Shown here: positions 55,621 to 64,000 of the stretch, piece after piece
How the letters are laid out: every line of letters begins with the position of its first letter
Numbering within the stretch: the stretch's first letter is position 1
Assembly (NCBI RefSeq): GCF_902150035.1
Contig: NZ_LR597502.1
Location: 171,083 to 235,082 of the forward strand
DNA from: Enorma burkinafasonensis
GTDB lineage: Bacteria > Actinomycetota > Coriobacteriia > Coriobacteriales > Coriobacteriaceae
DNA length: 64,000 bases
Reading direction: 5' to 3'
Translations under genes and position numbers: made by a program
Notes under the pieces: generated by a model
What the model was told of the DNA's origin: nothing
Database searches by the model: none
The model's input: the letters and a program-made list of their open reading frames with translations, nothing else

Positions 55621-57456
55621 ATGATCGACTATAGGCTCTGCAACGTTCTTATGTCTGACGGTAGTCGTACGAACGATTATCCAGATCTTTATTACAAGCA
55701 GAAGAAGCCTATCGGCGTGGAGGAAGGCCAGTTCCGCTTTTCCCAGCCGTCATACAGCAAGTATGACTTCGCTACGTATTTCAACGCTTTCTCATTCCAG
55801 AAGTGGAAACGCTATACCGTTGTCGACAACGTCTGGATTCGCATTGTTGCACGAGGGTCATTCAGGGTTGAGTTCACTGAGTACCGAGCTACCCAGGCGG
55901 CACCCAAGCGCGATGTGGTTGCTGATCGTAAGTATGATTTCGACGATTATGGCGTTGTTGACTTTGAGTATCCGGCCGATACCGATGCGGCACTCCTCGC
56001 CTTTGAGGTAACTACGTTTTCAATGCTTGACGTAAAGGAGATCTACTACTACACAAAGATCGATGAGTCTAAGCTCCGTGACGTCGAACTTGCTGTGGCG
56101 ACGACCACCTTCCAGAAAGAGGACTTCATCCTCCCCAATATCGAACTCGTCAAGCGTGAGGTGCTTGGCTGCGCAGAGCCGATTGCCGGGCATTTCACGT
56201 TCCATGTCGTCGACAACGGTAGGACGTTAGACAAGGAAGCTCTTGAGGGGTCTGGCGTCTTTATTCACCCCAACCCCAATGTGGGCGGGGCCGGCGGCTT
56301 CACTCGCGGCATGATTGAGGCTATGGAGCAGGAGCGCAAAGCGACCCACGTGCTTCTGATGGATGATGATGTCCAGATTTCCCCCGAGAGTCTCAAGCGT
56401 ACCTACAACCTGCTTACGCTCGTGAACGATGAGTATGTCGATGCCTTCTTGAGCGGCGCCATGCTCTCCTACGAGAAGCAGGATGAGTTCTATGAGGATA
56501 TCGGCTATGTTCGTCACTACGGTGTCTACGGCCCCGTCAAGAACCATGCAGATCTGAGCAGGTTGGAGGACATCGTTCGGCTGGAGACCGTTCAATCGAA
56601 GCGCGGAAATAAATATGCCGGATGGTGGTATTGCTGCATTCCGATGGCCTCCATCGACAGGTACGGCCTGCCGCTTCCCTTGTTCATCCGTGGTGACGAT
56701 GCGGAGTACGGCAACCGCTGCTCCAGGCGTTTCATTACACTCAACGGAATTTGTATCTGGCACTTGACGCTTGCCTACAAGTTCCGTGCCGCGTTCGAGC
56801 GCTACCAGGTGCCGCGAAACTCCCTTATTGCGCAGGCAACGACAGGTATCTATCAGGACGTCGACTTCATTCGCAACTTCAAGGACAATGTCCAGCTTGA
56901 TCTCAAGACCTTCAACTATGATGCTGTTGAGCTGTCCCTGCAGGCTATCGAAGACTTCATGAAGGGCCCCGACTTCATCAAACAGGCTGATGGAAGCGCT
57001 CTCATCAAAGAGCTCACGAAGAAGAACGACAAGCTTCTTCCCATTGACCAAATTGACGAGTACGTAATCGACTCGGTTGAGTTTGACCCGCAGTTCCTCT
57101 ACCAGCCGCAGAACAGGACGTTCTTCCAGCGCGCGTTTGACTATCTAACGGTCAACGGCCATCGTTTTGTTCCCAAATTCATGCTCAAAGACGAGGTCGC
57201 GGTCATTCCATATGATGGCTGGTACTATGCTCCGAATCAGATTCGACGTCACACAAAGCTGCTTTCGGTTACGCGCGATGGGCGCGAGGCGCTCTATCGC
57301 ACGATGGATCGTGCTCGGTTCAAACCGCTCTATAAGCGTTACAAAAAGGATCTCGCCCTCTACGAGCGCAACAGAAAGAGCATCGATGAGGCATATCGTT
57401 CTGCCCGCAAGGAGCTCACTTCTGTGGAATTCTGGAAAAGCTATCTCGGCATATAG
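55621..57456 (+). CDS. GlfT2-like galactofuranosyltransferase
   Basis: This 611-residue protein has the size and order of mycobacterial GlfT2 (about 625 residues). An N-terminal beta-rich region (1-155) is followed by a GT-A domain with VATTTFQKEDFILPNI, VVDNGRTLDKEAL, HPNPNVGGAGGFTRGM, the metal motif LLMDDDVQISPES and FIRGDDAEYGNRC with a catalytic-type Asp pair. A long helical C-terminal domain ends the protein. It would polymerise galactofuranose from UDP-Galf. No UDP-galactopyranose mutase (glf) gene is in the window, so donor supply must be encoded elsewhere. The gene has a separate leader of about 200 nt. Confidence 0.85.
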   Translation: MIDYRLCNVLMSDGSRTNDYPDLYYKQKKPIGVEEGQFRFSQPSYSKYDFATYFNAFSFQKWKRYTVVDNVWIRIVARGSFRVEFTEYRATQAAPKRDVVADRKYDFDDYGVVDFEYPADTDAALLAFEVTTFSMLDVKEIYYYTKIDESKLRDVELAVATTTFQKEDFILPNIELVKREVLGCAEPIAGHFTFHVVDNGRTLDKEALEGSGVFIHPNPNVGGAGGFTRGMIEAMEQERKATHVLLMDDDVQISPESLKRTYNLLTLVNDEYVDAFLSGAMLSYEKQDEFYEDIGYVRHYGVYGPVKNHADLSRLEDIVRLETVQSKRGNKYAGWWYCCIPMASIDRYGLPLPLFIRGDDAEYGNRCSRRFITLNGICIWHLTLAYKFRAAFERYQVPRNSLIAQATTGIYQDVDFIRNFKDNVQLDLKTFNYDAVELSLQAIEDFMKGPDFIKQADGSALIKELTKKNDKLLPIDQIDEYVIDSVEFDPQFLYQPQNRTFFQRAFDYLTVNGHRFVPKFMLKDEVAVIPYDGWYYAPNQIRRHTKLLSVTRDGREALYRTMDRARFKPLYKRYKKDLALYERNRKSIDEAYRSARKELTSVEFWKSYLGI

Positions 57457-57864
57457 CTGAACTACATCATCCGTATGATGGGGCGGGCCATGTGGATGCA
57501 TGACCCGCCGCGCGTATATCGATTCCTTGTCCGCATTTGGCTCAGGATCTCAGGCTATATGACCACAAGATCGTTTCTTAACCCCGTCAGAAGAAATCCT
57601 GGTCCTTGCTGCAGATCCCCCCAGTCGGTCCCATCGCTCCGTTCCAGACTGCCGCCATCCAGGTGTTCAAATGCTCCGCTTTCTGCTTGGGCTTCGAGGC
57701 TAATGCGCGGGCCTTATTCGTACGTGAAACCGCTAGCTATCTATACGGGCAGCCGTTTCGACGATGCGTGCCCCTATAAGCCTGATTCGCTTCATAGTAT
57801 CTAGTGAGGGGGCAGCGCTTGCTTGCGCTGCCCCCTCCTTGATCGAAAGCGATATCCAGATGCA
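57457..57864. other. Intergenic region between convergent genes
   Basis: 408 bases without a credible gene. A stem, GGCGGGCCATG / CATGACCCGCC (57482-57509), stands just after the galactofuranosyltransferase stop, and a strong bidirectional terminator lies at 57806-57837. The part between shows no coding bias and may be decayed sequence. Confidence 0.5.
57806..57837. terminator. Bidirectional terminator hairpin
   Basis: GAGGGGGCAGCGC and GCGCTGCCCCCTC form a perfect 13-bp stem around TTGCTT, between the plus-strand galactofuranosyltransferase and minus-strand NlpC/P60 genes. Short T/A runs flank it. Confidence 0.75.
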
Positions 57865-59103
57865 TTAGTAGTGAGGATGCCCGCCTCCAAGGAAATCGCG
57901 GTCGAGTGGGCCAATCGTGACGCCAATTCGGACACCATTTACATAGTGGCCTGCAGCATGGATCATCTTCGGGGTTCCATCTACGACGCCGAGATAGATT
58001 GCGGCGTGACGCAGGTTGTTCCAGCTGGAGCCAAAGAAGAGGATATCGCCAGGCTCTAGTTCGTCGATGCTGGTAACCATCCCGCCATGGTCCCTAATAT
58101 ATTCTGATTGCGCGTTGAAAGAGCTGTCCACGCGCGAATCATAAACCTTCACTCCCGCCTGATCGTATACCCATGCGGTAAATCCGTCACAGCTGAAGGC
58201 ATTGGGACCCAGGCCGGCATGCTGATACGGGGCGCCAAGCTTGCTCAGGGCAATCCTGACGATCTCGTTCGAGTCGACATTCGCGGTATCAAGAAGCGCA
58301 CCCGTCATCTCATCAAACGTGAGCCGGACACCATCCACCTCTTGAGTGCCATAGAGCATCCAGCCGAAGGTCTCGTCGTACAAAACGGTCTTTTCAGTTC
58401 CGTCACTCGTGGTGATCGTTGTGAGGCCTTTCTGCATCGCACCGGTCATGGTGTCGAAATACCACCAATGGACTTGACCATCAGCCTTCGAGACGCGCTG
58501 GTCCTCGCCATGGACCATGGTGCCATCCGTATCATATCGAACCCATTTGCCGCCGTCATCAGTAGGGAGATACACGTCTTCATCGATAGCCATCACGCCG
58601 GTCCAGGTATCGAAGTAGAACCAGCCCGTGCCATAGTTGCCATAGCGTTCCAAGGAGAGCTCGGCTTCGCCGTGAAGCATCTCTCCGGTCCATTCGTCAA
58701 AGTAATATGTGCCACGTTCTTCAACAAAAACGCCGTGGATCATATGGCCCTGCTCGTCATAGCGAACCCATTTGTTTAGTTCCGAGAGCCACACCTCCTC
58801 GTCGTGAGACATGGTGCCATCTTCGTGGAAGTAATACCATGACTCCGTCTCGGCGTCGTAAAGCTCTTTGTTCCGGTACATCTCCCCATTGGAGAACCAG
58901 TACATCTCACCGTTCTCGTCGGACCGCGCCCACCCCGTGTACGCACCGTTGCTCTGCGCTTGTTCAAGCGAAACGATCGATGAGGCTCCGTTATCGACTG
59001 CATAAGCAGTCGACGGGGCTGACGTTACCAATCCTGCCGTAGCGGTTCCCAGAATAAGAGCGGATCCAAAGAGGTGACGGAACGGGTGTTTATTGGCTGC
59101 CAT
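57865..59103 (-). CDS. Secreted NlpC/P60 peptidase with cell-wall-binding repeats
   Basis: This 412-residue protein is a likely gamma-D-Glu-diamino-acid endopeptidase acting on peptidoglycan stem peptides. Residues 1-35 are a signal peptide ending near STAYA. Residues about 55-270 hold WYYF/WFYFD-type binding repeats, as in the other two wall enzymes of this locus. The C-terminal NlpC/P60 domain (about 278-412) has Cys305 in FSCDGFTAW, His366 in NLRHAAIYLG and His382 in MIHAAGH. GTGGGGA lies before tandem ATG codons; I use the second (59103). The binding modules stand N-terminal to the catalytic domain, unlike in the muramidase. Confidence 0.9.
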   Translation of the reverse strand: MAANKHPFRHLFGSALILGTATAGLVTSAPSTAYAVDNGASSIVSLEQAQSNGAYTGWARSDENGEMYWFSNGEMYRNKELYDAETESWYYFHEDGTMSHDEEVWLSELNKWVRYDEQGHMIHGVFVEERGTYYFDEWTGEMLHGEAELSLERYGNYGTGWFYFDTWTGVMAIDEDVYLPTDDGGKWVRYDTDGTMVHGEDQRVSKADGQVHWWYFDTMTGAMQKGLTTITTSDGTEKTVLYDETFGWMLYGTQEVDGVRLTFDEMTGALLDTANVDSNEIVRIALSKLGAPYQHAGLGPNAFSCDGFTAWVYDQAGVKVYDSRVDSSFNAQSEYIRDHGGMVTSIDELEPGDILFFGSSWNNLRHAAIYLGVVDGTPKMIHAAGHYVNGVRIGVTIGPLDRDFLGGGHPHY

Positions 59104-59350
59104 CATATTCCCCACTTATTTGATGTTTACAGAATTGGGGTAATTCTACTACATATTCACCCTGCTCATTCTCGCTGCGCGAATTCTCGATATTCCATAC
59201 GGGGGGATAGTGTGATATTAGAAGCACATTAGCTGCGATTATGCTTGTCCACAATTCAAAGGTGGTGTCTGCAGGGAATTAAGAGATTCGAATCCCTATA
59301 ATGATGAGGTAAAATGGCTCAGAATGCGCCGTCTTGTCTGGAGGGAACCA

Positions 59351-61129
59351 ATGCAACTGCCGCGCTTTTCTTGGCGTCGCAACGCTGTGCTTGCGCTTGC
59401 GATGATGTCGTCCTTGTCTGTCTCTGCCGCTCTTTCTTCTGAGTCGGCATATGCCGAAGACATGAACCAGGTCAAATCAACGGGAGGTGCCGTCTCCGTC
59501 CAGACCATGACAGCGGATGGCCTTCAGAGCGGTGTCTCTACTTCCACAGATTTGATGCCAGGAGAATCGTTCAGTGCCAGCAATGAACTTTTCGATGTCG
59601 AAAATGGGCAGGAGCCCGGTGTCCCGGGCGGCCAGCAGCCCGGTGACGAGGGCGGCCAGCAGCCTGGGGAGGAGCCCGGTGTCCCGGGCGGCCGGCAGCC
59701 CGGTGACGAGGGCGGTCAGCAGCCTGGGGAGGAGCCCGGTGTCCCGGGCGGCCAGCAGCCCGGTGACGAGGGCGGCCAGCAGCCCGGTGACGAGGGCGAG
59801 CACTCCACCGATAGCGAAACTGGGGACTCGGATGACGGTCTTGATTCGGATGTCCAAGATGGTTGGGTCGAGCTTGACGGCAAGAAGTACTGGTATGTAG
59901 ATGGTGCGCCGGTTACGAACAACATTGTCGTTGATCCAGAAACGGGGGCAAAATACTGGGCTTCCGAAGACGGATCGATTGTCGTGGGGGAGGATGTTTA
60001 CGTTCCTCGCGATCCTTCATCGGTCGATCATGAAGAGTGGGCATCCAGCGATGCATACCGTAATGAGAACGGGATGTGGATTCGCCTTGGGTCCGATGGC
60101 GAGATGGTGCTCGGCGAAGACAACCATAACGGCCATTGGTATTACTTCGATCCTAACACCGGCGAGATGATGAAAGGCTTTACCTTCCAGTCCGGTAAGT
60201 GGGTCTATTACGATGACATCATGGGCTGGATGGTTTACGGCGAGCAGTATCGCCCGGCGAATGACACAGATACGCAGCTCCATTGGTATTACTTTGACGA
60301 ATGGACCGGTGCTACAACATACAAGTGGCGCTACATTCAGCAGGGTTCCTCTGGCAAATGGGTGTATTACGACGATTATATGGGCTGGATGGTATACGGC
60401 GAGCAGTATCGCCCGGCGAATAACTCCGATACGCAGCTCCATTGGTATTACTTTGACGAGTGGACCGGCGCAACCACCTATCGCTGGAAGTACGTAGCGT
60501 CACAAAATAAGACCGTTTATTACGATGACTATATGGGCTGGATGATCTACGGGTGGCGCGATACCGGAGACCATCAATACGGAGTAGGAACGAATTGGCA
60601 TTTCTTTGACCGGTATACCGGCGCTCTGATGACGGGGAACGATCGCAACAATTCCGCTTTCGACTGTTACAACAATATTAGGGGAGGCTCAAGCAAAACC
60701 CCCTATTACATCGTGGTGGACAAGAACAATTTCCGCACGGTGATTTTCCAGTGGAGTGGTTCCGATTGGGATGTGGCCAAGGTGTTTCGCTGCGGGCTGG
60801 GTCGACCTGAGGCGAATAATGGCAGGGGTACGCAGGAGGGCTTCTGGTACCTCGGTGAAAATGTTCCCTCGCGGCCGGTTCCCAGTTACATGTGGCGTGC
60901 GAATTACGATCGCATGTTTAACGATACGACCTCGGGTGTTAAGTACCGCGTCCATTACATTTGGGATCAGGGCTTCCACTCTACGGTCTATACGAGCAGC
61001 ACCCCTCCTGAGCAGCAGCTCGAGCGCTATATCAGCGATGGTTGCGTGCGCTTGCTAGAAGAGGACGCTGCCTGGCTGTATAACAACTGCGCTAACGGAA
61101 CGCGGGTTTATATCTTCAGCCGTTATTAA
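59351..61129 (+). CDS. Secreted L,D-transpeptidase (YkuD) with Pro-Gly repeats and cell-wall-binding repeats
   Basis: This 592-residue protein has a signal peptide (about 1-35), a linker of three 20-residue Gly/Pro/Gln/Glu repeats (about 88-147), an acidic stretch, wall-binding repeats (about 170-440) and a C-terminal YkuD domain (about 455-592). The catalytic Cys is C565 in SDGCVRL, where Asp replaces the usual His of SHGC, and H543 in FHSTVY is the upstream His. It would form 3-3 crosslinks or attach proteins to peptidoglycan. GGAGGG precedes the ATG at 59351. A clear terminator follows. The linker is likely to vary in length between strains. Confidence 0.9.
   Translation: MQLPRFSWRRNAVLALAMMSSLSVSAALSSESAYAEDMNQVKSTGGAVSVQTMTADGLQSGVSTSTDLMPGESFSASNELFDVENGQEPGVPGGQQPGDEGGQQPGEEPGVPGGRQPGDEGGQQPGEEPGVPGGQQPGDEGGQQPGDEGEHSTDSETGDSDDGLDSDVQDGWVELDGKKYWYVDGAPVTNNIVVDPETGAKYWASEDGSIVVGEDVYVPRDPSSVDHEEWASSDAYRNENGMWIRLGSDGEMVLGEDNHNGHWYYFDPNTGEMMKGFTFQSGKWVYYDDIMGWMVYGEQYRPANDTDTQLHWYYFDEWTGATTYKWRYIQQGSSGKWVYYDDYMGWMVYGEQYRPANNSDTQLHWYYFDEWTGATTYRWKYVASQNKTVYYDDYMGWMIYGWRDTGDHQYGVGTNWHFFDRYTGALMTGNDRNNSAFDCYNNIRGGSSKTPYYIVVDKNNFRTVIFQWSGSDWDVAKVFRCGLGRPEANNGRGTQEGFWYLGENVPSRPVPSYMWRANYDRMFNDTTSGVKYRVHYIWDQGFHSTVYTSSTPPEQQLERYISDGCVRLLEEDAAWLYNNCANGTRVYIFSRY
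59612..59791 (+). repeat. Three in-frame 60-bp tandem repeats
   Basis: Near-identical 60-bp units start at 59612, 59672 and 59732, each encoding a 20-residue block of the EPGVPGGQQPGDEGGQQPGE type. A shorter GGQQPGDE sub-repeat occurs within and after them. The region is GC-richer than the rest of the gene. Confidence 0.85.
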
Positions 61130-61152
61130 AGTCGTTTCAAACTGACATTCTA

Positions 61153-61189
61153 GATGGCCGAGCGTGCGATTCGCTCGGCCATCTTTTTT
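61153..61189 (+). terminator. Rho-independent terminator after L,D-transpeptidase gene
   Basis: GATGGCCGAGCG (61153-61164) and CGCTCGGCCATC (61172-61183) form a perfect 12-bp stem, followed by six T residues, 23 nt after the stop. Confidence 0.9.
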
Positions 61190-61205
61190 CAAAATGAACG
61201 TTAGA

Positions 61206-62393
61206 TTATTTTGGCAGCAGCCGATTGATCAGGGGGATACGTTCAATTGCTGCAACTACGATGGTCGTTACCGCGAGGCATATTGCAATAATTACCAGCA
61301 GGAAAACCATCGTAAGCAAGGGCGGGAGCTCGGACCCATTCGGAATAAAGGGGCTAATCGGGTGGTCGCCAACGGTAATTTGAACAATAAACAGTGAGAA
61401 TATGTGCAGAATATAAATGCCGAAGGTTCTCTTTCCTATTGTCTCGCTGATAGCGGCAATGCTGTGCGGATATTGTACGTTCAAGAGAATTAGGTACAGT
61501 GAGCTGGAAAGAAAGAGAGTGAATACATTGGTGTAATTCGGAGTGACCGTAAAAAAGCTCCCTAGGTCAGCCGCTTGATTCGGGTGGAGATAAGCCACTT
61601 GATATCGATTGAGAAGCAGCAGAATTGCGTATGAGATCGCTCCAAGTGCCAGGATGGTCTTTGTATTGCCGTGAAGCAGGGAGGCTATTCTGCCCTTGGT
61701 GGGCATGGCGGCACTATTGCCGAGAATAAACGATCTGTACAGCAGGCCTCCAACAAAGAAATAGACTACATATACGGCGTTTTCACTCATCGGGACAAAG
61801 ACCGGAAGATGGGCCAGCACGGTTGAGAAGCCGCCGGTGCCAAGGATGGTGTCAAGGGGCTTAAGAACCATCGAAAACGTCGGGCTTCCAAAGGTGCATA
61901 TTAGGGTGATGACAAATCCGAGTTTCAGATACCTCGCATCCTTGCAATCAAATAGGTGCTTCCAGAGCGGAAGGAATGCATATAAACCAATATACATATT
62001 CATAAACCACAAGTACTTGAGCTGCCAATAAGGGGGATCACCGCCAAAGAGATACTCAATGACGATGCGAGGCGTTACGGCAACATCGTCAAAATCCCAA
62101 AAGAAATGGCAGAATGCAAGGCCTATAACCTTCCAGATACAGGTGAGAACAATCAATGAGATAAGGCGATTCCGCCATTTTTGGAAACTGAATGGCCGAT
62201 TAAGCAACAACGCACCGTTTACCATTAAAAAAAGGGGGACGCTGGAAACCGTAAAAATGGTGAATGCGGCAGCCCACCATGTTTTAGGAAAAGAGGGCAT
62301 TACGCCAACCATATGAATAAGGAGAACGAAGAAGATGCTCCAAGTCTTAATCACATCAAGGCATACAATACGCTTCTTGTGCTCGGATGCCAT
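61206..62393 (-). CDS. Acyltransferase family 3 membrane protein
   Basis: This 395-residue polytopic protein of the acyltransferase-3 (OafA/YrhL-like) family has about ten transmembrane helices. The opening KRIVCLDVIKTWSIFFVLLIHMVGV carries the family's Asp and His positions, and WFMNMYIGLYAFLP is typical. It would O-acetylate a surface polysaccharide or a wall sugar. GGGAGG before the ATG at 62393 fixes the start. It is on the minus strand, ending 17 nt beyond the transpeptidase terminator T-tract. Low-GC codon use. Confidence 0.86.
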   Translation of the reverse strand: MASEHKKRIVCLDVIKTWSIFFVLLIHMVGVMPSFPKTWWAAAFTIFTVSSVPLFLMVNGALLLNRPFSFQKWRNRLISLIVLTCIWKVIGLAFCHFFWDFDDVAVTPRIVIEYLFGGDPPYWQLKYLWFMNMYIGLYAFLPLWKHLFDCKDARYLKLGFVITLICTFGSPTFSMVLKPLDTILGTGGFSTVLAHLPVFVPMSENAVYVVYFFVGGLLYRSFILGNSAAMPTKGRIASLLHGNTKTILALGAISYAILLLLNRYQVAYLHPNQAADLGSFFTVTPNYTNVFTLFLSSSLYLILLNVQYPHSIAAISETIGKRTFGIYILHIFSLFIVQITVGDHPISPFIPNGSELPPLLTMVFLLVIIAICLAVTTIVVAAIERIPLINRLLPK

Positions 62394-62614
62394 CAAAACC
62401 TCCCGCAAGGTAGGTAACGCTGTCCTGTACCACTATTATGATTGTCTTTGGAATAGTAATCCAACCCGGATGATTGAGGAGAGTCGAGGACTTCCGGCTA
62501 GGAAATGTCGGACACGTTAAAATCATTCTAAACGTAGGGTCGCCATCTTTGTTATTTCGTGAGAGTGCGTCTCTGCTGTTTTGCTATTGAGGGCGATCGG
62601 AAGGCATTCTCTAT

Positions 62615-63697
62615 ATGAACCGCTGTGCCAAAGCTTTTGTAATGGAGTCTCGCTACACATATGCTGTTGCGGCCGCATTGACATTACTTGGGTTGTGCGC
62701 CGGCATGGTGTGGGGCGGCATATATCCCTTCGGCGACTTCTCCATAGCTCGCTACGACGCCATTTTTCAGTACACAGGCTTTATTGGCTGGTTTTCTGAA
62801 GTCCTTCGAGGTGGTGGCGACGTAGCTTATTCGTTTGCGAAGTCTTTGGGTGGAGGAACGATCAGCCTTTATGGGTTCATCTTGTCAAGCCCATTCAATC
62901 TTCTCGCAGTCTTTTTTGCCCCAAGTGATATTCCGAAATTTCTTTCGCTGCTTTACTGCCTTAAACTGACCGCCGCAAGTCTCACGTGTCTCATATTCAT
63001 AAGAGCGCGATTTGGATACACCAAGATATGGGGCGCTATGTTGGCCGCCGGCTATGCGTTGGCGATGACGAACTTCACGGCTGGCAGCAACATCATGTGG
63101 CTTGACGCGGTGTATATGTTGCCGGTTGTTTGTCTTGGATTGCACAGGTTGATTGCCGAGGGGAGGGTTTCCCTACTCTTTTTCTCCGTCGCCCTGTCGA
63201 TCCTTTTTAACTGGTACAGCGCTTATATGGTCTGCTTGTATACAATAGCGTTTTTTGTTGTTGACAGCTGGCTTTGCAATCGGATCTCGCTGCGACCGTT
63301 TATTAAGTCGGGTCTGCTTTACGCCCTTATTATGGTTTTCGCACTCCTGGCGAGCATGGTGCTGTTCTTCCCGGTAATAAAATACATGCTCACAAGCTCG
63401 GCGGTTGAGCAGTCGAGTACAGATTCCATCTCTCTATCGCTGTCTGCAAGTCCGTCAACCTTTCTTGGGTACTTTTTCTTCTCTGATAACGTCTGGCCCC
63501 CGATGGGTAACCTGCCCGTTTCGGGAGTGATTCTTCTCCTTTCGACCCTAACGCTGTTCATCGGATCTTTTCGGACGAAGATTGCGCTTCTGGCCAGCTG
63601 GTTCTTTTTCTATCTAAGCAGTTGCTGGCCACCGCTGTCCCTCGTGTGGACGGGTTTCATGCGAGGGTTGATTTCCGATCCCAACCGAACACATTGA
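62615..63697 (+). pseudogene. YfhO-type membrane protein, truncated
   Basis: This 360-residue open frame is the N-terminal half of a YfhO-type GT-C-like membrane protein (family members are often above 800 residues). It begins with a signal-anchor helix and contains IARYDAIFQYTGFIGWF, GGGTISLYGFILSSPFNLL and NFTAGSNIMWLDAVYMLP, then about ten helices. The frame stops after LSLVWTGFMRGLISDPNRTH, inside what is normally the membrane domain, and the following sequence is GC-rich and unrelated. Truncation by a deletion or recombination at the locus border is the simplest reading. A functional short form cannot be excluded. Intact YfhO proteins act in glycosylation of wall polymers. Confidence 0.72.
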
Positions 63698-63727
63698 GCT
63701 GACGGCACGCTCCCGCAGTTAACCGAA

Positions 63728-63764
63728 CGCCCCCGAGGTCCTATCCGGGCCCCGGGGGCGGCAT
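63728..63764. terminator. Terminator-like hairpin at the right border of the locus
   Basis: CGCCCCCG (63728-63735) pairs with CGGGGGCG (63753-63760), followed by GCATTTT. It lies between the truncated YfhO frame and the minus-strand gene that enters from the right. Confidence 0.5.
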
Positions 63765-63891
63765 TTTCCCAGTTGAAGGAATGGTGGAGATGTGTTTCGA
63801 TGGGTCCGGTGGCCATGCTCCGCCCGCCGCCCGGCACCTCTTCCCAGACTCAGCCGGACGGTCGGTCCGTCTATTCCGTTTTTCTCCTAGG

Positions 63892-64000
63892 CTAGGCCAG
63901 CGGGGCATCGCCCCTCTCTGCGCGCGCCCTCTCGATGAGCCCCGGCGTCAGGTCGAGATCGCCGAGCGGCACGTCCTCCACGCCGTAGGCGTCCAGCAGC
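63892..64000 (-). CDS. C-terminal end of an unidentified protein (partial)
   Basis: A minus-strand frame with strongly GC-rich codon use enters from the right edge and ends at the TAG read from 63894 to 63892. The visible 35 residues end LIERARAERGDAPLA. There is too little sequence to assign a family. It marks the return of GC-rich backbone after the polysaccharide locus. Confidence 0.55.
   Translation of the reverse strand, partial: LLDAYGVEDVPLGDLDLTPGLIERARAERGDAPLA

Noticed and set aside
57475..57804. 109-codon plus-strand frame in the gap after the galactofuranosyltransferase gene
   Set aside because: No ribosome-binding site, no recognisable domain and a composition unlike the neighbouring genes.
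47342..61129. Choline-binding proteins in the strict sense
   Set aside because: The repeats share the W-x-YFD pattern, but nothing in the window indicates choline in the wall; cell-wall-binding repeat is the safer name.

Overview
The window reads as a GC-rich chromosomal segment of a gut Coriobacteriia, most like Collinsella. The evidence is GC-saturated third codon positions with very long spurious antisense frames, repeated WYYFD-type cell-wall-binding modules on three secreted enzymes, an RmlC-RmlD fusion, and a fructoselysine-type (frl) catabolic operon. No rRNA, tRNA, CRISPR array or transposase gene was recognised.

Layout. Positions 1-7746 hold housekeeping and sugar genes: a Tat-lipoprotein GH3 hexosaminidase cut by the left edge, an iron alcohol dehydrogenase, a Cof-type HAD phosphatase, pgi, an SGNH hydrolase, and an overlapping HAD phosphatase/GntR regulator pair. 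Positions 7747-9793 form a patch with weaker GC bias: one AbiEi-like/nuclease-like orphan gene bracketed by two copies of a ~138-bp module with inverted-repeat ends. Positions 9794-20642 are an ~11-kb operon behind a good sigma-70-type promoter with an operator-like palindrome over its start: YfcC-type transporter, YtcJ-like amidohydrolase, FrlC-, FrlB- and two FrlD-like proteins, a second amidohydrolase, YjbQ, BtpA/SgcQ and an FGGY kinase. It looks like an extended Amadori-product (fructosamine) pathway. Its longer intercistronic gaps carry strong GC-rich hairpins.

Positions 20752-38180 are mostly backbone: TatD, TcdA, EttA, two poorly known proteins, three family-2 glycosyltransferases, NAD synthetase, an aminotransferase, L-lactate dehydrogenase, a DUF2974 alpha/beta hydrolase and a nucleoid-associated protein. 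Between ettA and the next gene lies a symmetric array of six 17-bp motifs at 31-bp steps (24631-24804).

Positions 38437-63697 are a surface-polysaccharide locus, mostly with lower GC, with a GC-rich dTDP-rhamnose cassette (rmlA, rmlB, rmlCD) embedded in it. It has eight further glycosyltransferases, one of them GlfT2-like, a DegT aminotransferase, a DUF2304 protein, a flippase, a DUF6541-type large membrane protein, an acyltransferase and a truncated YfhO-type protein. Interleaved are three cell-wall enzymes that share the same binding repeats but have different catalytic domains: GH25 muramidase, NlpC/P60 and L,D-transpeptidase. The locus would make a rhamnose-containing, possibly galactofuranose-containing, wall glycan and remodel the wall that carries it. 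GC-rich backbone sequence returns at about 63700.
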